Counted from the stretch's first letter, positions 22,113 to 30,171 are shown. The stretch is DNA of 64,000 nucleotides from VRUE01 sp963748075 (GCA_963748075.1 CAVVHQ010000028.1:1-64000); one strand, 5' to 3'. The notes: generated from the letters alone by a model not told the origin. Program-made: numbers and translations.

Positions 22113-24757
22113 GGAAGCTCCTTGCTTATCTCAACCGCTACCGGCTCCCCGTTCAGCAGCTGATTCGCGTTGGCCTCCGCAGTGCCCTCGATCAAGAAGC
22201 ACACCCCATCCTGTACGCGCTCCTTGATCGCCACGCGGGCCGTCACGCTGGTGCCGTTCTGGCTGACGTTCACCGCGTCGCCGTGCTCGAGACCGAGGCG
22301 GTCGGCATCGGCGATCGACAGCTCGACCGTCTGGCGGGGACGGAGGAACCTCAGGGGCGGGTTCAGCTCCGTGATCGGTCCTGCCCAGAGGTCGCGGTAC
22401 GTCCCCAGGGTTAGGGACGCAGCCGCCGTCGGCACCCCCTCCTCACTCGCAACTCGTCGATGGAGAGTGGAACCGCTGTCGCCCGATGCGCCCGGCTCCT
22501 CCCGCGCAAAACGTTCGGAGGGAGTACCGACGTCGGCTCTGGCGCCTGCCTCGCCAGAGGACACAGCGGGCGCGGAAGCTGCTGAGGGGCCTTCTTGCCA
22601 CCGAACGCCCCGGCCCGCGATCTCGGTGTCGGTGATGCCCGAGTAGAACGGGATCGCGGCGGTGAGCGCTGCGAAGGCGGAGGGTTGGGAGTCGATGCCG
22701 GTGTCGTGGCCGAGCGCGAGGGACAGCTCGGCGAGGACTCCCCAGTTGGGGCGGATGTCGCCGGGGCGGCCGGCGCTGGGGCGGACCCGCTGCAGGCGTC
22801 CATCCGGGTGGGTGACCGTGCCGTCTTTCTCCGCGTGGGTCTCCAGTGGCAGGACGACATCCGCCTTGGCCGTCGTCGCGTTCTCGAAAGCTGAGAAGGC
22901 GACGATGTGTTTCGCTGCCGTCAGCGCTCGATCCCAAGCTTGGGTGTCCGGGAAGTCGCGCAGCGGGTCGACGCCGAAGAGGATCAGCGACTCCAGCTCG
23001 CCGGACTCCAGCGCGGCGCGGATCTGCTCAGTCGGCTTGCCGATCAGTGCTCCGTTCGGGGTCGATGCGCCACCCGACGGAGCAGTCAAGCCCGGGCCTG
23101 CGTCGGGCAGGCAGCCCGCCTCGCGCAGGCCACGCGCGTTGGCCAGCTCGGGCACTTCCAGCAGCCCGCTGCCCTCCTTGCCGGCGAGGTCGAGGGCCGC
23201 GCCGAGGTCGAGCAGCGCCCTCACGCTGTCCTCGCCCTCGCGCCCGATCCGCTCGCCCCAGACCACGATGACGCGCTCGGCGTCGTGGAGCACCTCGGCC
23301 ACCGCCGGTATCCCCTCCGAACGTTTTGCGCGGGAGGAGCCGGAAGCATCGGGCGACAGCCCCTCGACGTCACTTCGACGAGTTGCGAGTGAGGAGGGGG
23401 TACCGGCGGTGGCCGCGAGCCCGGCGAGGAAGGCGCCCGCCTCGCCCGGCGCGTAGCGGACCGCCGCCTCGGCGCCGCCGTCGAGAGAGGTTGGCCGGTC
23501 GGTGGCCAGCGCCAGCTTGGCGCCGTTGCGGCGCATCGCCTTGCGGATGCGGAGGTCGAGAATCGGCGATGCGTGCAGCGGGTCGCCGCCGACGACGAGG
23601 ATCGCGTCGGCGTCGTCGATGTCGCGGACCCGCGCCGAGAGCTCGGGCCGGGCGAGGCGGAGGAGCGTCTCGCGCCCCGGCCCGCCGGCGATGCGCGACT
23701 CGACGTCCGCCGAGCCGAGCGCCTCGCGGAGGATGCGCTGCACCAGGTAGCCCTCCTCGTTGGAGGCGTCGCCAACGATCGCCGCCACTTGCGCCGATGG
23801 TCGATTTGACCCCTCTATATGGGGGTCAACCTTCCACTCGGCGGTTCGGCGGAGACCCTCGGCCGCTTTCGCGATCGCCTCGTCCCACGATGCCGGGCCG
23901 CCACGCAGGCGCGGGCCGGTTACCCGCTGCTCGGCGGCGAACATCTCGAAGCCGTAGCGGCCGCGGTCGCAGAGCCAACCGTCGTCGACGTCGGGGTTGT
24001 CGCGCGAGACGACCCGTTTCACCTGCTCGTCGCGGACCGTGAAGCTGACGTTGCACTGGCTCGGGCAGAGGGTGCAGACCGACCCCGCCTGCTCGATGTC
24101 CCAGGGCCGGGCGCGGAAGCGGTAGGTGTAGCTGGTCAGCGCCCCGACCGGGCAGAGGTCGGTGATGTTGCCGTGGAAGGGGGTGACATAGGGCCGGTCG
24201 TCGAAGGTGCCGACGAAGGTGCGGTCGCCGCGCTCCAGGAGGTGAAGCTGCTCGTCCTCGGTGACCTCCTGGCTGAAGCGGACGCAGCGATAGCAGAGGA
24301 TGCAGCGCTCGCGGTCGATCGCAACCAGCGGCGACAGCTCGATCGGCTTCTGGAAGTGGCGCTTGGGATCGGTTACCCGGCTCTTCCCCGGGCCCCAGCC
24401 CATCGCGATGTCCTGCAACGGGCACTCGCCGCCTTTGTCGCAGACCGGGCAGTCGAGCGGATGGTTGACGAGCAGGAACTCGACCACGGCGTTCTGGGCC
24501 TCCTTGACGTGGTCGGTGCGGGTGTGGACGACCATCCCGTCGCGGACCGGGGTCGAGCAGGAGGTCTGCAGCTTCGGCATCCCCTCGATCTCGACCAGGC
24601 ACATGCGGCAGGCCCCGACCGGGTCGCCCAGCTTCGGCTCGTAGCAGAAGACCGGGATCTCGACGTCGCCGCGAGCGGCGGCGTCATGCAGCATCTCGCC
24701 CTCGGTCGCGCCCACCTCGCGGCCGTCGATCAGGATCGTCACCTCGCGGCTCACCAC
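22109..24757 (-). CDS. nuoG: NADH-quinone oxidoreductase subunit G, with translated repeat insertions
   Basis: About 882 residues. The N-terminal 2Fe-2S domain contains GDPVGACRMCLVEIEG. The 4Fe-4S segments HPLDCPVCDKGGECPLQD and CILCYRCVRFSQE follow, then CTLCPSQCNVSF (extra N7-type cluster) and a molybdopterin-like domain. Three insertions derive from repeats: VDPHIEGSN, a 24-bp palindrome at 23806-23829; GTPSSLATRRSDVEG .. SSRAKRSEGIP, R1 at 23301-23410; and GTPSERFAREEPG .. RRVASEEGVP, R1 in the opposite orientation at 22428-22532. The frame survives all three. GTG at 24757 follows a GGGGGG run by four bases; a second GTG is adjacent. Confidence 0.92.
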   Translation of the reverse strand: MVSREVTILIDGREVGATEGEMLHDAAARGDVEIPVFCYEPKLGDPVGACRMCLVEIEGMPKLQTSCSTPVRDGMVVHTRTDHVKEAQNAVVEFLLVNHPLDCPVCDKGGECPLQDIAMGWGPGKSRVTDPKRHFQKPIELSPLVAIDRERCILCYRCVRFSQEVTEDEQLHLLERGDRTFVGTFDDRPYVTPFHGNITDLCPVGALTSYTYRFRARPWDIEQAGSVCTLCPSQCNVSFTVRDEQVKRVVSRDNPDVDDGWLCDRGRYGFEMFAAEQRVTGPRLRGGPASWDEAIAKAAEGLRRTAEWKVDPHIEGSNRPSAQVAAIVGDASNEEGYLVQRILREALGSADVESRIAGGPGRETLLRLARPELSARVRDIDDADAILVVGGDPLHASPILDLRIRKAMRRNGAKLALATDRPTSLDGGAEAAVRYAPGEAGAFLAGLAATAGTPSSLATRRSDVEGLSPDASGSSRAKRSEGIPAVAEVLHDAERVIVVWGERIGREGEDSVRALLDLGAALDLAGKEGSGLLEVPELANARGLREAGCLPDAGPGLTAPSGGASTPNGALIGKPTEQIRAALESGELESLILFGVDPLRDFPDTQAWDRALTAAKHIVAFSAFENATTAKADVVLPLETHAEKDGTVTHPDGRLQRVRPSAGRPGDIRPNWGVLAELSLALGHDTGIDSQPSAFAALTAAIPFYSGITDTEIAGRGVRWQEGPSAASAPAVSSGEAGARADVGTPSERFAREEPGASGDSGSTLHRRVASEEGVPTAAASLTLGTYRDLWAGPITELNPPLRFLRPRQTVELSIADADRLGLEHGDAVNVSQNGTSVTARVAIKERVQDGVCFLIEGTAEANANQLLNGEPVAVEISKELP
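22428..22532. repeat. Palindromic element R1, copy 2 (in frame in nuoG)
   Basis: About 105 bp with ends CGGCACCCCCTCC and GGAGGGAGTACCG. On the minus strand it is translated as part of NuoG (SERFAREEPGASGD and HRRVASEEGVP). It matches 23301-23410 in the reverse orientation. Confidence 0.88.
23301..23410. repeat. Palindromic element R1, copy 3 (in frame in nuoG)
   Basis: 110 bp with terminal inverted repeats ACCGCCGGTATCCCCTCC and GGAGGGGGTACCGGCGGT (17 of 18). It is translated in NuoG as TPSSLATRRSDVEGLSPDAS and SSRAKRSEGIP. Opposite orientation to copy 2, yet also without a stop. Confidence 0.9.
23806..23829. repeat. 24-bp palindrome in nuoG
   Basis: TTGACCCC and GGGGTCAA flank TCTATATG. 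It adds eight codons in frame to NuoG (minus strand VDPHIEGS). A relative at 57713-57739 precedes the holB start. Confidence 0.75.
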
Positions 24758-24779
24758 AAATCCCCCCGTCGCTCCACGC

Positions 24780-26099
24780 TCACGGCATCGCCCCGATCGT
24801 CTCGGGGGAGCCCTGCACGGCGGCGATCCTGCTCGCCTCGTCGAGCTGCGGCCCCGCCTCCTCGATCGCCCGCTCGAACTCCTCGCGGAACTTGCGGACC
24901 ATCGCACCGACCGGCATCGCCATCGAGTCGCCGAGCACGCAGAGGCAGTGGCCGATGATGTTCTCCTGCACCGAGGCGACGATGTCGAGGTCCATCGGCG
25001 TCGCCTCGCCGCGCACCACCCGTTCCAGCATCTTCACCGTCCAGTTGGTGCCCTCCCGGCACGGCACGCACTTGCCACAGGACTCGTGGTGGTAGAAGCG
25101 CGCCGTGCGCAGCGCCATGTCGGGGATCGAGACGCTCTCGTCGGCGACGATGATCGAGCCCGAGCCGAGCATCGAGCCGGCCGCTTCCATGTCCTCGAAG
25201 GTGAGGGGGACGTCGAGGTCGTCCCCGGTGAGCACCGGCGAGGAGGAGCCGCCCGGGTAGAACGCCTTCACCTCGCCGTCCAGCGGGCCGCCCCCCAGGT
25301 CGCAGATCAGCTCCCGGGTCGGCACCCCCAGCTCGACCTCGTAGTTGCCCGGTCGCCGCACCCGGCCGGAGACCGAGACGACCTTCGTTCCCGGCGAGCG
25401 CGCGGTGCCGAAACCGCGGAACCACTTCGCCCCGTGGGCGACGATCCGCGGCACGTTGGAGAGCGTCTCGACGTTGTTGATCAGGGTCGGCCCGCCGTAG
25501 AGGCCCTGCACGGCCGGGAAGGGGGGCTTCAGCCGCGGGTTGCCGCGTTTGCCTTCGAGCGCGTCGAGCAGCGCCGTCTCCTCGCCGCAGATGTAGGCGC
25601 CGGCGCCGCGGTGGACGACCAGCTCCAGGTCGCGCCGGCTGCCGAGGACGTCCTTGCCGAGGTAGCCGGCCTCGTAGGCTTCGGCGACCGCGGCTTCGAG
25701 GATGTCGGCCTGCGAGGCGTACTCGCCGCGGATGAAGATGAAGGCGTGGCCGGCGTCGGCGGCGATCGCCGCGATCGCGATCCCCTCGATCAGCTGGTGC
25801 GGGTTGCGCTGCATCAGCTCGCGGTCCTTGAAGGCGCCGGGCTCGGACTCGTCGGCGTTGCAGCAGAGATACTTCTGCACCTCGCCGCGCGGCAGGAAGG
25901 ACGCCTTTTTGCCCATCGAGAAGCCGGCTCCGCCGCGGCCCCGCAGGCCGGACTCCTCCAGCTCCTTGAGGATCTCGTCGGCCTCCATCTGCCGGTGGGC
26001 CTTCTCCAAGGTCGCGTAGCCGTCGTAGCGCTTGTAGCCGGCGAGCGTGCGCAGCTCCGGGTCCTCGGCGTGCTTGAGAAGGACGCGCGTCTCAGGCAT
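24780..26099 (-). CDS. nuoF: NADH-quinone oxidoreductase subunit F (NADH-binding)
   Basis: 439 residues. FMN/NADH-binding glycine-rich segments are LRGRGGAGFSMGKKASF and ICGEETALLDALEGKRGNPR. The N3 cluster ligands are CGKCVPCREG and the later GHCLC. This subunit takes hydride from NADH and passes electrons to NuoE/NuoG. ATG at 26099 overlaps nuoE by eight bases; the open frame upstream is a shadow of nuoE. Followed by nuoG after 22 bases. Confidence 0.95.
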   Translation of the reverse strand: MPETRVLLKHAEDPELRTLAGYKRYDGYATLEKAHRQMEADEILKELEESGLRGRGGAGFSMGKKASFLPRGEVQKYLCCNADESEPGAFKDRELMQRNPHQLIEGIAIAAIAADAGHAFIFIRGEYASQADILEAAVAEAYEAGYLGKDVLGSRRDLELVVHRGAGAYICGEETALLDALEGKRGNPRLKPPFPAVQGLYGGPTLINNVETLSNVPRIVAHGAKWFRGFGTARSPGTKVVSVSGRVRRPGNYEVELGVPTRELICDLGGGPLDGEVKAFYPGGSSSPVLTGDDLDVPLTFEDMEAAGSMLGSGSIIVADESVSIPDMALRTARFYHHESCGKCVPCREGTNWTVKMLERVVRGEATPMDLDIVASVQENIIGHCLCVLGDSMAMPVGAMVRKFREEFERAIEEAGPQLDEASRIAAVQGSPETIGAMP

Positions 26100-26715
26100 C
26101 GGCGTCACCCCGCGCCCGATCCGCGCCGACGGCGTCCCCGGCGAGCGGCCGCCTCTCCAGCGACTTGTCCCGCAGCACCTCGTGCCCCGCCACCAGCTGC
26201 TCGATCGCCGTCGCCGCCTCACCGGTCTCCAGCGGCCCGAAGTAGCGCTGGTCGATCGAGGCCATCGGGGCGATGTCGCAGGCGCCCATGCACTCGAAGC
26301 CGCTGACGAAGACGTCCTCGCCCTCGGCGGCGGCGCGGAAGGCGTCGAGCAGCTCGTCCGCCCCCCGCATCCAGCAGGCGATGTTCGTGCAGACCGCGAC
26401 TTTGTGGGTCCCCACCGGCTCGGTGTGCAGCATGTCGTAGAAGCTGGCGATCGACTCCAGGTAGGCCGGCGTCACCCGCATCACCGCCGCAGCCTGCCGG
26501 ATCCCCTCCGGCGTGCACCACCCGTACCGCTCCTGCACGGCCCACAGCGCCGGGATCGAGACCGAGTGGCGATCGGGGTACTTCTCCATCAGCTTCTCGA
26601 TGCGCTCTTGCAGCTCCGACGGGCAGTCCACTTCATGAAGCTCGGGAACCCCCTCGGGCGCGCGCTCCGGAACGCGCCCTTCGCTGACGGCCGGATCGAC
26701 TGGAAGGTCAGCCAT
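26092..26715 (-). CDS. nuoE: NADH-quinone oxidoreductase subunit E
   Basis: 207 residues. The thioredoxin-like 2Fe-2S domain has the four ligands in CTNIACW and FECMGACDIAP. The ATG at 26715 follows AAGGAG by five bases. The N-terminal ~20 residues (MADLPVDPAVSEGRVPERAP) are repeated, diverged, in a small open frame immediately upstream that ends in the nuoE start (ATGGCTGA). The C-terminal tail overlaps nuoF. Confidence 0.94.
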   Translation of the reverse strand: MADLPVDPAVSEGRVPERAPEGVPELHEVDCPSELQERIEKLMEKYPDRHSVSIPALWAVQERYGWCTPEGIRQAAAVMRVTPAYLESIASFYDMLHTEPVGTHKVAVCTNIACWMRGADELLDAFRAAAEGEDVFVSGFECMGACDIAPMASIDQRYFGPLETGEAATAIEQLVAGHEVLRDKSLERRPLAGDAVGADRARGDADA

Positions 26716-26821
26716 TTCCGCTCCTTCCGCGGGTGGCGTCGGGGAGCGGGTGCCTCGGCGGCCGCGCGCGATCGGGCACTCGCCCCTCGCTGACCGCTTG
26801 GTCGACCGGAAACTCAGCCAT
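26708..26821 (-). CDS. Short leader ORF duplicating the nuoE N-terminus
   Basis: 37 codons starting MAEFPVDQAVSEGRVPDRA, clearly a diverged copy of the nuoE start, and ending within the nuoE ATG (ATGGCTGA overlap). It lies between repeat R2 (26832-26975) and nuoE and also contains an R2 end fragment near 26727-26744. It may be a by-product of repeat insertion. If translated it would couple to nuoE. No independent function is proposed. Confidence 0.45.
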   Translation of the reverse strand: MAEFPVDQAVSEGRVPDRARPPRHPLPDATRGRSGNG

Positions 26822-26831
26822 GACCCTTCTC

Positions 26832-26975
26832 CCGCGGGTGGTGTCGGGGTGGGGTGTCCTCCGCCGCCCGAAGGCTGCGGAGGGCAAGGCTTCGCTCTGG
26901 CAGGCGCGGTGTCCCTTCGCCCGGAGCAGCGCGTAGGGCAAGGAGGGCACCCCACCCCGGCGACAGGACCCGCGG
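26832..26975. repeat. Palindromic element R2, copy 1 (nuoD-nuoE junction)
   Basis: 144 bp bounded by CCGCGGGT and ACCCGCGG, with inner complementary arms GTCGGGGTGGGGTGTCCT and AGGGCACCCCACCCCGGCGAC-type. Same family as the copies in nuoD and nuoC, with a different centre. Confidence 0.85.
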
Positions 26976-26992
26976 CCGAGCGCGTGGTCCGT

Positions 26993-28339
26993 TCACCGAT
27001 CGACCCCCCCGAGGATCGGGTCGAGCATCCCGAGGCTGGCGATCATGTCGGCCACGTACCCGCCCACCGACATCTCCCGGAACGCCTGCAGGTTGACGAA
27101 CGAGGCATCCCGGAAGTGCACCCGCGCCGGCTTCGAGGACCCGTCGGCGAGCACGAAGCATCCCAGCTCGCCGCGCGGCGACTCGATCGAGTAGTAGACC
27201 TCGCCGGGGTCGACCCGGTAGCCCTCGGTGACCAGCTTGAAGTGGTGGATCAGCGACTCCATCGAGGTCGACAGCTCCGAGCGCGGCGGCAGCACGTACT
27301 TGCGGTTGTCGGCGATGTGCGGCCCGTCGGGCAGCGCGTCGAGCGCCTGCTTGACGATCCGCGTCGACTCGACCATCTCGGCCACCCGCACCCGGTAGCG
27401 GTCGTAGTTGTCGCCCACCGTGCCGACCGGGACCTTGAAGTCCAGCTCCGGGTAGACGAGGTAGTCGAAGGCCTTGCGCAGGTCCCAGGGCTCGCCGGCG
27501 GCGCGCAGCAGCGGCCCGGTGACGCCCAGCTCGAGCAGCCGCTCGCGGGAGACGATCCCCGTCCCCTTGGTGCGCGAGAGGAAGACCTCGTTGCGGTCGA
27601 GCAGCGCCTGGTACTGCTTCACCCGCACCGGCATCTCGGCGACGAACTCGCGCGTCTTCGCCTCGAAGCCGGGCGGGACGTCCTCGATCACGCCGCCGAC
27701 CTGGAAGTACCGGGTGTGCATTCGCTGGCCGGTCGCCATCTCGAACAGGTCGAGGACCCGGTCGCGCTCGCGGAAGCAGTACCAGAGCATCGAGACCGCA
27801 CCGAGGTCGAGCGCCGTCGTGCCCAGCCAGACGAGGTGTGAGTGGATCCGGCAGAGCTCGAGGAAGATCGTCCGCAGGTAGCGGGCGCGGGGCGGGATCT
27901 CCAGCCCGACCAGCCGCTCCACCGCGCCGCAGAAGGCCTCCATCTGGAAGAAGTAGGAGACGTAGTCCATCCGCTCGACGAAGGGGATCACCTTCCAGTA
28001 GCTGTGCTGCTCGCAGGACTTCTCGATCCCGGTGTGGACGTAGCCGACCAGCGGCCGCAGGTCCCGGACCACCTCGCCCTCCAAATCGACGACCAGCCGC
28101 AGCACCCCGTGGGTCGCCGGGTGGTGCGGCCCGATGTTGATCGTCATCACCTCGGTCTCGACCGCGGGTGGCGTGGGGGAGGGGGTATCCCCGGAGGAGC
28201 GGCGTCCTGTTTCTCGCCCCTCCGGCGTCCTCGGACGGCCACCTTCCTCTCCGGGCGAGAAACCCAGCGACGGAGGGGATGCCCCCTCCCCCGCGACAGG
28301 ACCCGCGGCCGAGCGGCCGGTGCCTGGATCGTCAGCCAT
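26993..28339 (-). CDS. nuoD: NADH-quinone oxidoreductase subunit D, with translated N-terminal repeat
   Basis: 448 residues. The 49-kDa-subunit core begins at MTINIGPHHPATHGVLRLVV (about residue 64), where the His pair lines the quinone site, and runs through VGYVHTGIEKSCEQ, RIHSHLVWLGT and SIESPRGELGCF. Before it lie ~60 residues absent from normal NuoD. Residues ~12-60 are encoded by R2, in frame. The start at 28339 is supported by its ATGGCTGA overlap with the nuoC stop. A start at the internal ATG of MTINIGPHH would give a standard-length NuoD. Confidence 0.93.
   Translation of the reverse strand: MADDPGTGRSAAGPVAGEGASPPSLGFSPGEEGGRPRTPEGRETGRRSSGDTPSPTPPAVETEVMTINIGPHHPATHGVLRLVVDLEGEVVRDLRPLVGYVHTGIEKSCEQHSYWKVIPFVERMDYVSYFFQMEAFCGAVERLVGLEIPPRARYLRTIFLELCRIHSHLVWLGTTALDLGAVSMLWYCFRERDRVLDLFEMATGQRMHTRYFQVGGVIEDVPPGFEAKTREFVAEMPVRVKQYQALLDRNEVFLSRTKGTGIVSRERLLELGVTGPLLRAAGEPWDLRKAFDYLVYPELDFKVPVGTVGDNYDRYRVRVAEMVESTRIVKQALDALPDGPHIADNRKYVLPPRSELSTSMESLIHHFKLVTEGYRVDPGEVYYSIESPRGELGCFVLADGSSKPARVHFRDASFVNLQAFREMSVGGYVADMIASLGMLDPILGGVDR
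28162..28308. repeat. Palindromic element R2, copy 2 (in frame in nuoD)
   Basis: 147 bp (49 codons) bounded by CCGCGGGT and ACCCGCGG, with inner arms GGGGGAGGGGGTATCCCC and its complement. Encodes ASPPSLGFSPGEEGGRPRTP and neighbouring residues in NuoD. Nearly identical to 28559-28705. Confidence 0.95.
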
Positions 28340-29009
28340 AGCGCCGCTCGTTGTAGGTGAAGGTGACGGGCTCGCCGCCCACCGGGAAATCTCTTCGCAG
28401 CGGCCAGCCGACGTAGTCGTCGGGCAGCAGGATCCGGGTCAGGTCGGGATGCCCCCGGAACAGGATCCCGAAGAAGTCGTAGGCCTCGCGCTCCTGGAAC
28501 TCGGCCGTGGGGAACAGCTCCGCGCAGGAGTCGATTTCGGGCAGCGTGGCGTCCCCTTCCGCGGGTGGCGTGGGGGAGGGGGTATCCCCAGAGGAGCGGC
28601 GTCCTGTTTCTCGCCCCGCCGACGTCCTCGGACGGCCGTCCTCCTCTTCAGGCGAGAAACCCAGCGACGGAGGGGATGCCCCCTCCCCCGCGACAGGACC
28701 CGCGGCCGACGCCACGGGGTCCCGAAGCATCGCCTTAACGCGAACTCGCTCCACTCGATCACGATTCAGCAGCTCGTAGTGGACTCCAAAGCGGGGTTGG
28801 GCGGGCAGATAGTCGGCGACGTGCAGGCTGGAGAGGAAGCCGTAGCCCTGGCCCGGAGCGTCGCGGAGCCAGGCGAGCACGGCGAGGATCTGCGCCGGGT
28901 CGACGACCAGCGCCGGCTGGTCGCGGTCGAAGCTCGTGTCGAGCACCGCGCCGGGATGGTCCTGCTCGATCTCGCCGCGGATCAGCTCCAGGCCGGGGGC
29001 GTCAGGCAC
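28332..29009 (-). CDS. nuoC: NADH-quinone oxidoreductase subunit C, with internal translated repeat
   Basis: 225 residues. The N-terminal domain (LVVDPAQILAVLAWLRD .. FLSSLHVADY) and the C-terminal signature FQEREAYDFFGILFRGHPDL are normal for the 30-kDa subunit. Between them, at about residues 101-149, sits a 49-residue insert encoded by R2 (GEGASPPSLGFSPEEEDGRP and onward). It falls in a loop before the conserved LFP..EREAYD part, where extra sequence could be tolerated. GTG start at 29009 overlaps nuoB by eight bases; stop overlaps nuoD. Confidence 0.93.
   Translation of the reverse strand: MPDAPGLELIRGEIEQDHPGAVLDTSFDRDQPALVVDPAQILAVLAWLRDAPGQGYGFLSSLHVADYLPAQPRFGVHYELLNRDRVERVRVKAMLRDPVASAAGPVAGEGASPPSLGFSPEEEDGRPRTSAGRETGRRSSGDTPSPTPPAEGDATLPEIDSCAELFPTAEFQEREAYDFFGILFRGHPDLTRILLPDDYVGWPLRRDFPVGGEPVTFTYNERRYG
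28559..28705. repeat. Palindromic element R2, copy 3 (in frame in nuoC)
   Basis: 147 bp with the same CCGCGGGT/ACCCGCGG ends and the same orientation and reading phase as the nuoD copy. It is only ~250 bp away from that copy. Confidence 0.95.
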
Positions 29010-29673
29010 GGATCAGCCCTCGCGCTTCCTCGTAGGCCGCTGCCGCCTCGGGGCTCGGCGCGCTGCGCACGCCGCCGCGGGCCCACTCCTCGGTGCCGGA
29101 GGCGTTGTAGCGCTGCCGCCAACTCTGGTCCGGGCTGCCCATGATCTTGCGCTGCAGCTTGTTGAAGCCGTACATCACGGCCTCCGGCCGCGGCGGGCAG
29201 CCGGGGATGTGGAGGTCGATCGGCATGAACTTGTCGGCGCCCTGGACGACGGCGTAGTTGGCGAACATGCCGCCGCTCGAGGAGCAGGCGCCCATCGAGA
29301 TCGCCCACTTCGGCTCCAGCATCTGGTCGTAGAGGCGGCGGATGATCGGCGCCATCTTGATCGAGACGCGGCCGGAGAGGATGATGAAGTCGGCCTGGCG
29401 CGGCGAGGCCCGCAGCACCTCGGCGCCGAAGCGGGCCAGGTCGTAGCGGGGGCTGCCGACCAGTGCGATCGGCGCCTCGATCGCGCAGCAAGCGAGGCCG
29501 AAGGTGAGCGGGAACATCGAATTGGCCCGCGCCCAGTCGAGCAGCTTCTCGAAGTTGGTCATCACGACCCGCTGCTCGACGTAGCGTTCCAGCTCCTCGC
29601 CCTCGAGGTCGCCGCGCAGCATGTCGCGGGCGCGCAGCTGCCGCTCGCGCATCGTCCGTCGCTCTACCTCCAA
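29002..29673 (-). CDS. nuoB: NADH-quinone oxidoreductase subunit B
   Basis: 223 residues. Ligands for cluster N2, the last step before quinone, are in TFGLACCAIEA, MGACSSSGGMF and IPGCPPRPEAV. The N-terminal ~35 residues are a charged helical extension. The start at 29673 overlaps nuoA by ten bases; an ATG at residue 38 (MTNFEKLLDW) would give the minimal NuoB. Confidence 0.95.
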   Translation of the reverse strand: MEVERRTMRERQLRARDMLRGDLEGEELERYVEQRVVMTNFEKLLDWARANSMFPLTFGLACCAIEAPIALVGSPRYDLARFGAEVLRASPRQADFIILSGRVSIKMAPIIRRLYDQMLEPKWAISMGACSSSGGMFANYAVVQGADKFMPIDLHIPGCPPRPEAVMYGFNKLQRKIMGSPDQSWRQRYNASGTEEWARGGVRSAPSPEAAAAYEEARGLIRA

Positions 29674-30041
29674 TTCAGCGCCCCTTTGCGCCAGACGTAG
29701 ACGAAGGCGACCAGCAGCAGGACGACGAAGACGACCAGCTCGCCAAGCACGAAGACGCTGTCGGCTCCCTTGAGGATCACCCCGATCGGGTAGAGGAAGA
29801 CGACCTCGATGTCGAAGAGGATGAACAGCATCGCGACCAGGTAGAAGCTGACCCCGAAGCGCGCCCCCCCCGCCGGCCCGACCGGGATGCCGGACTCGTA
29901 CGGCTCGCGCTGGCGCACGCTCGCGGAGGTTGGCCGCTTCGGCCGTTTCGGGCCGACCAGGTGGTTGAGCATCACGAAGGCGCTACCGACCCCGAGGCCG
30001 AGGAGGGCGAAGACGATTATCGGCAGGTAGCTCTTCAGCAT
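29664..30041 (-). CDS. nuoA: NADH-quinone oxidoreductase subunit A
   Basis: 125 residues with three membrane helices. The conserved loop EPYESGIPVGPAGGARF and the helix-II motif FILFDIEVVFLYP identify it. First gene of the operon; all following nuo genes are on the same strand with short gaps or overlaps, so one long transcript is expected. Confidence 0.95.
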   Translation of the reverse strand: MLKSYLPIIVFALLGLGVGSAFVMLNHLVGPKRPKRPTSASVRQREPYESGIPVGPAGGARFGVSFYLVAMLFILFDIEVVFLYPIGVILKGADSVFVLGELVVFVVLLLVAFVYVWRKGALNWR

Positions 30042-30081
30042 CGGGAAGGGCGCGAAGCCGCCGGGGAGGTCGCGCAGCCGC

Positions 30082-30087
30082 TGTTAT
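30082..30087 (-). promoter_or_regulatory. nuoA: Candidate -10 element for the nuo operon
   Basis: TATAAC on the minus strand, about 40 bases before nuoA, in the relatively AT-rich 130-base gap to the divergent gene at 30172. No well-spaced -35 was found; TTGTCA lies only 11 bases upstream. Confidence 0.25.
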
Positions 30088-30171
30088 ACACCCGCCTTGT
30101 GACAACTTGCTACATAGTGATTTTCCGCATCAGGGAGCCGAATCCCGACCCTTTCAGGCGGATATAGATCG

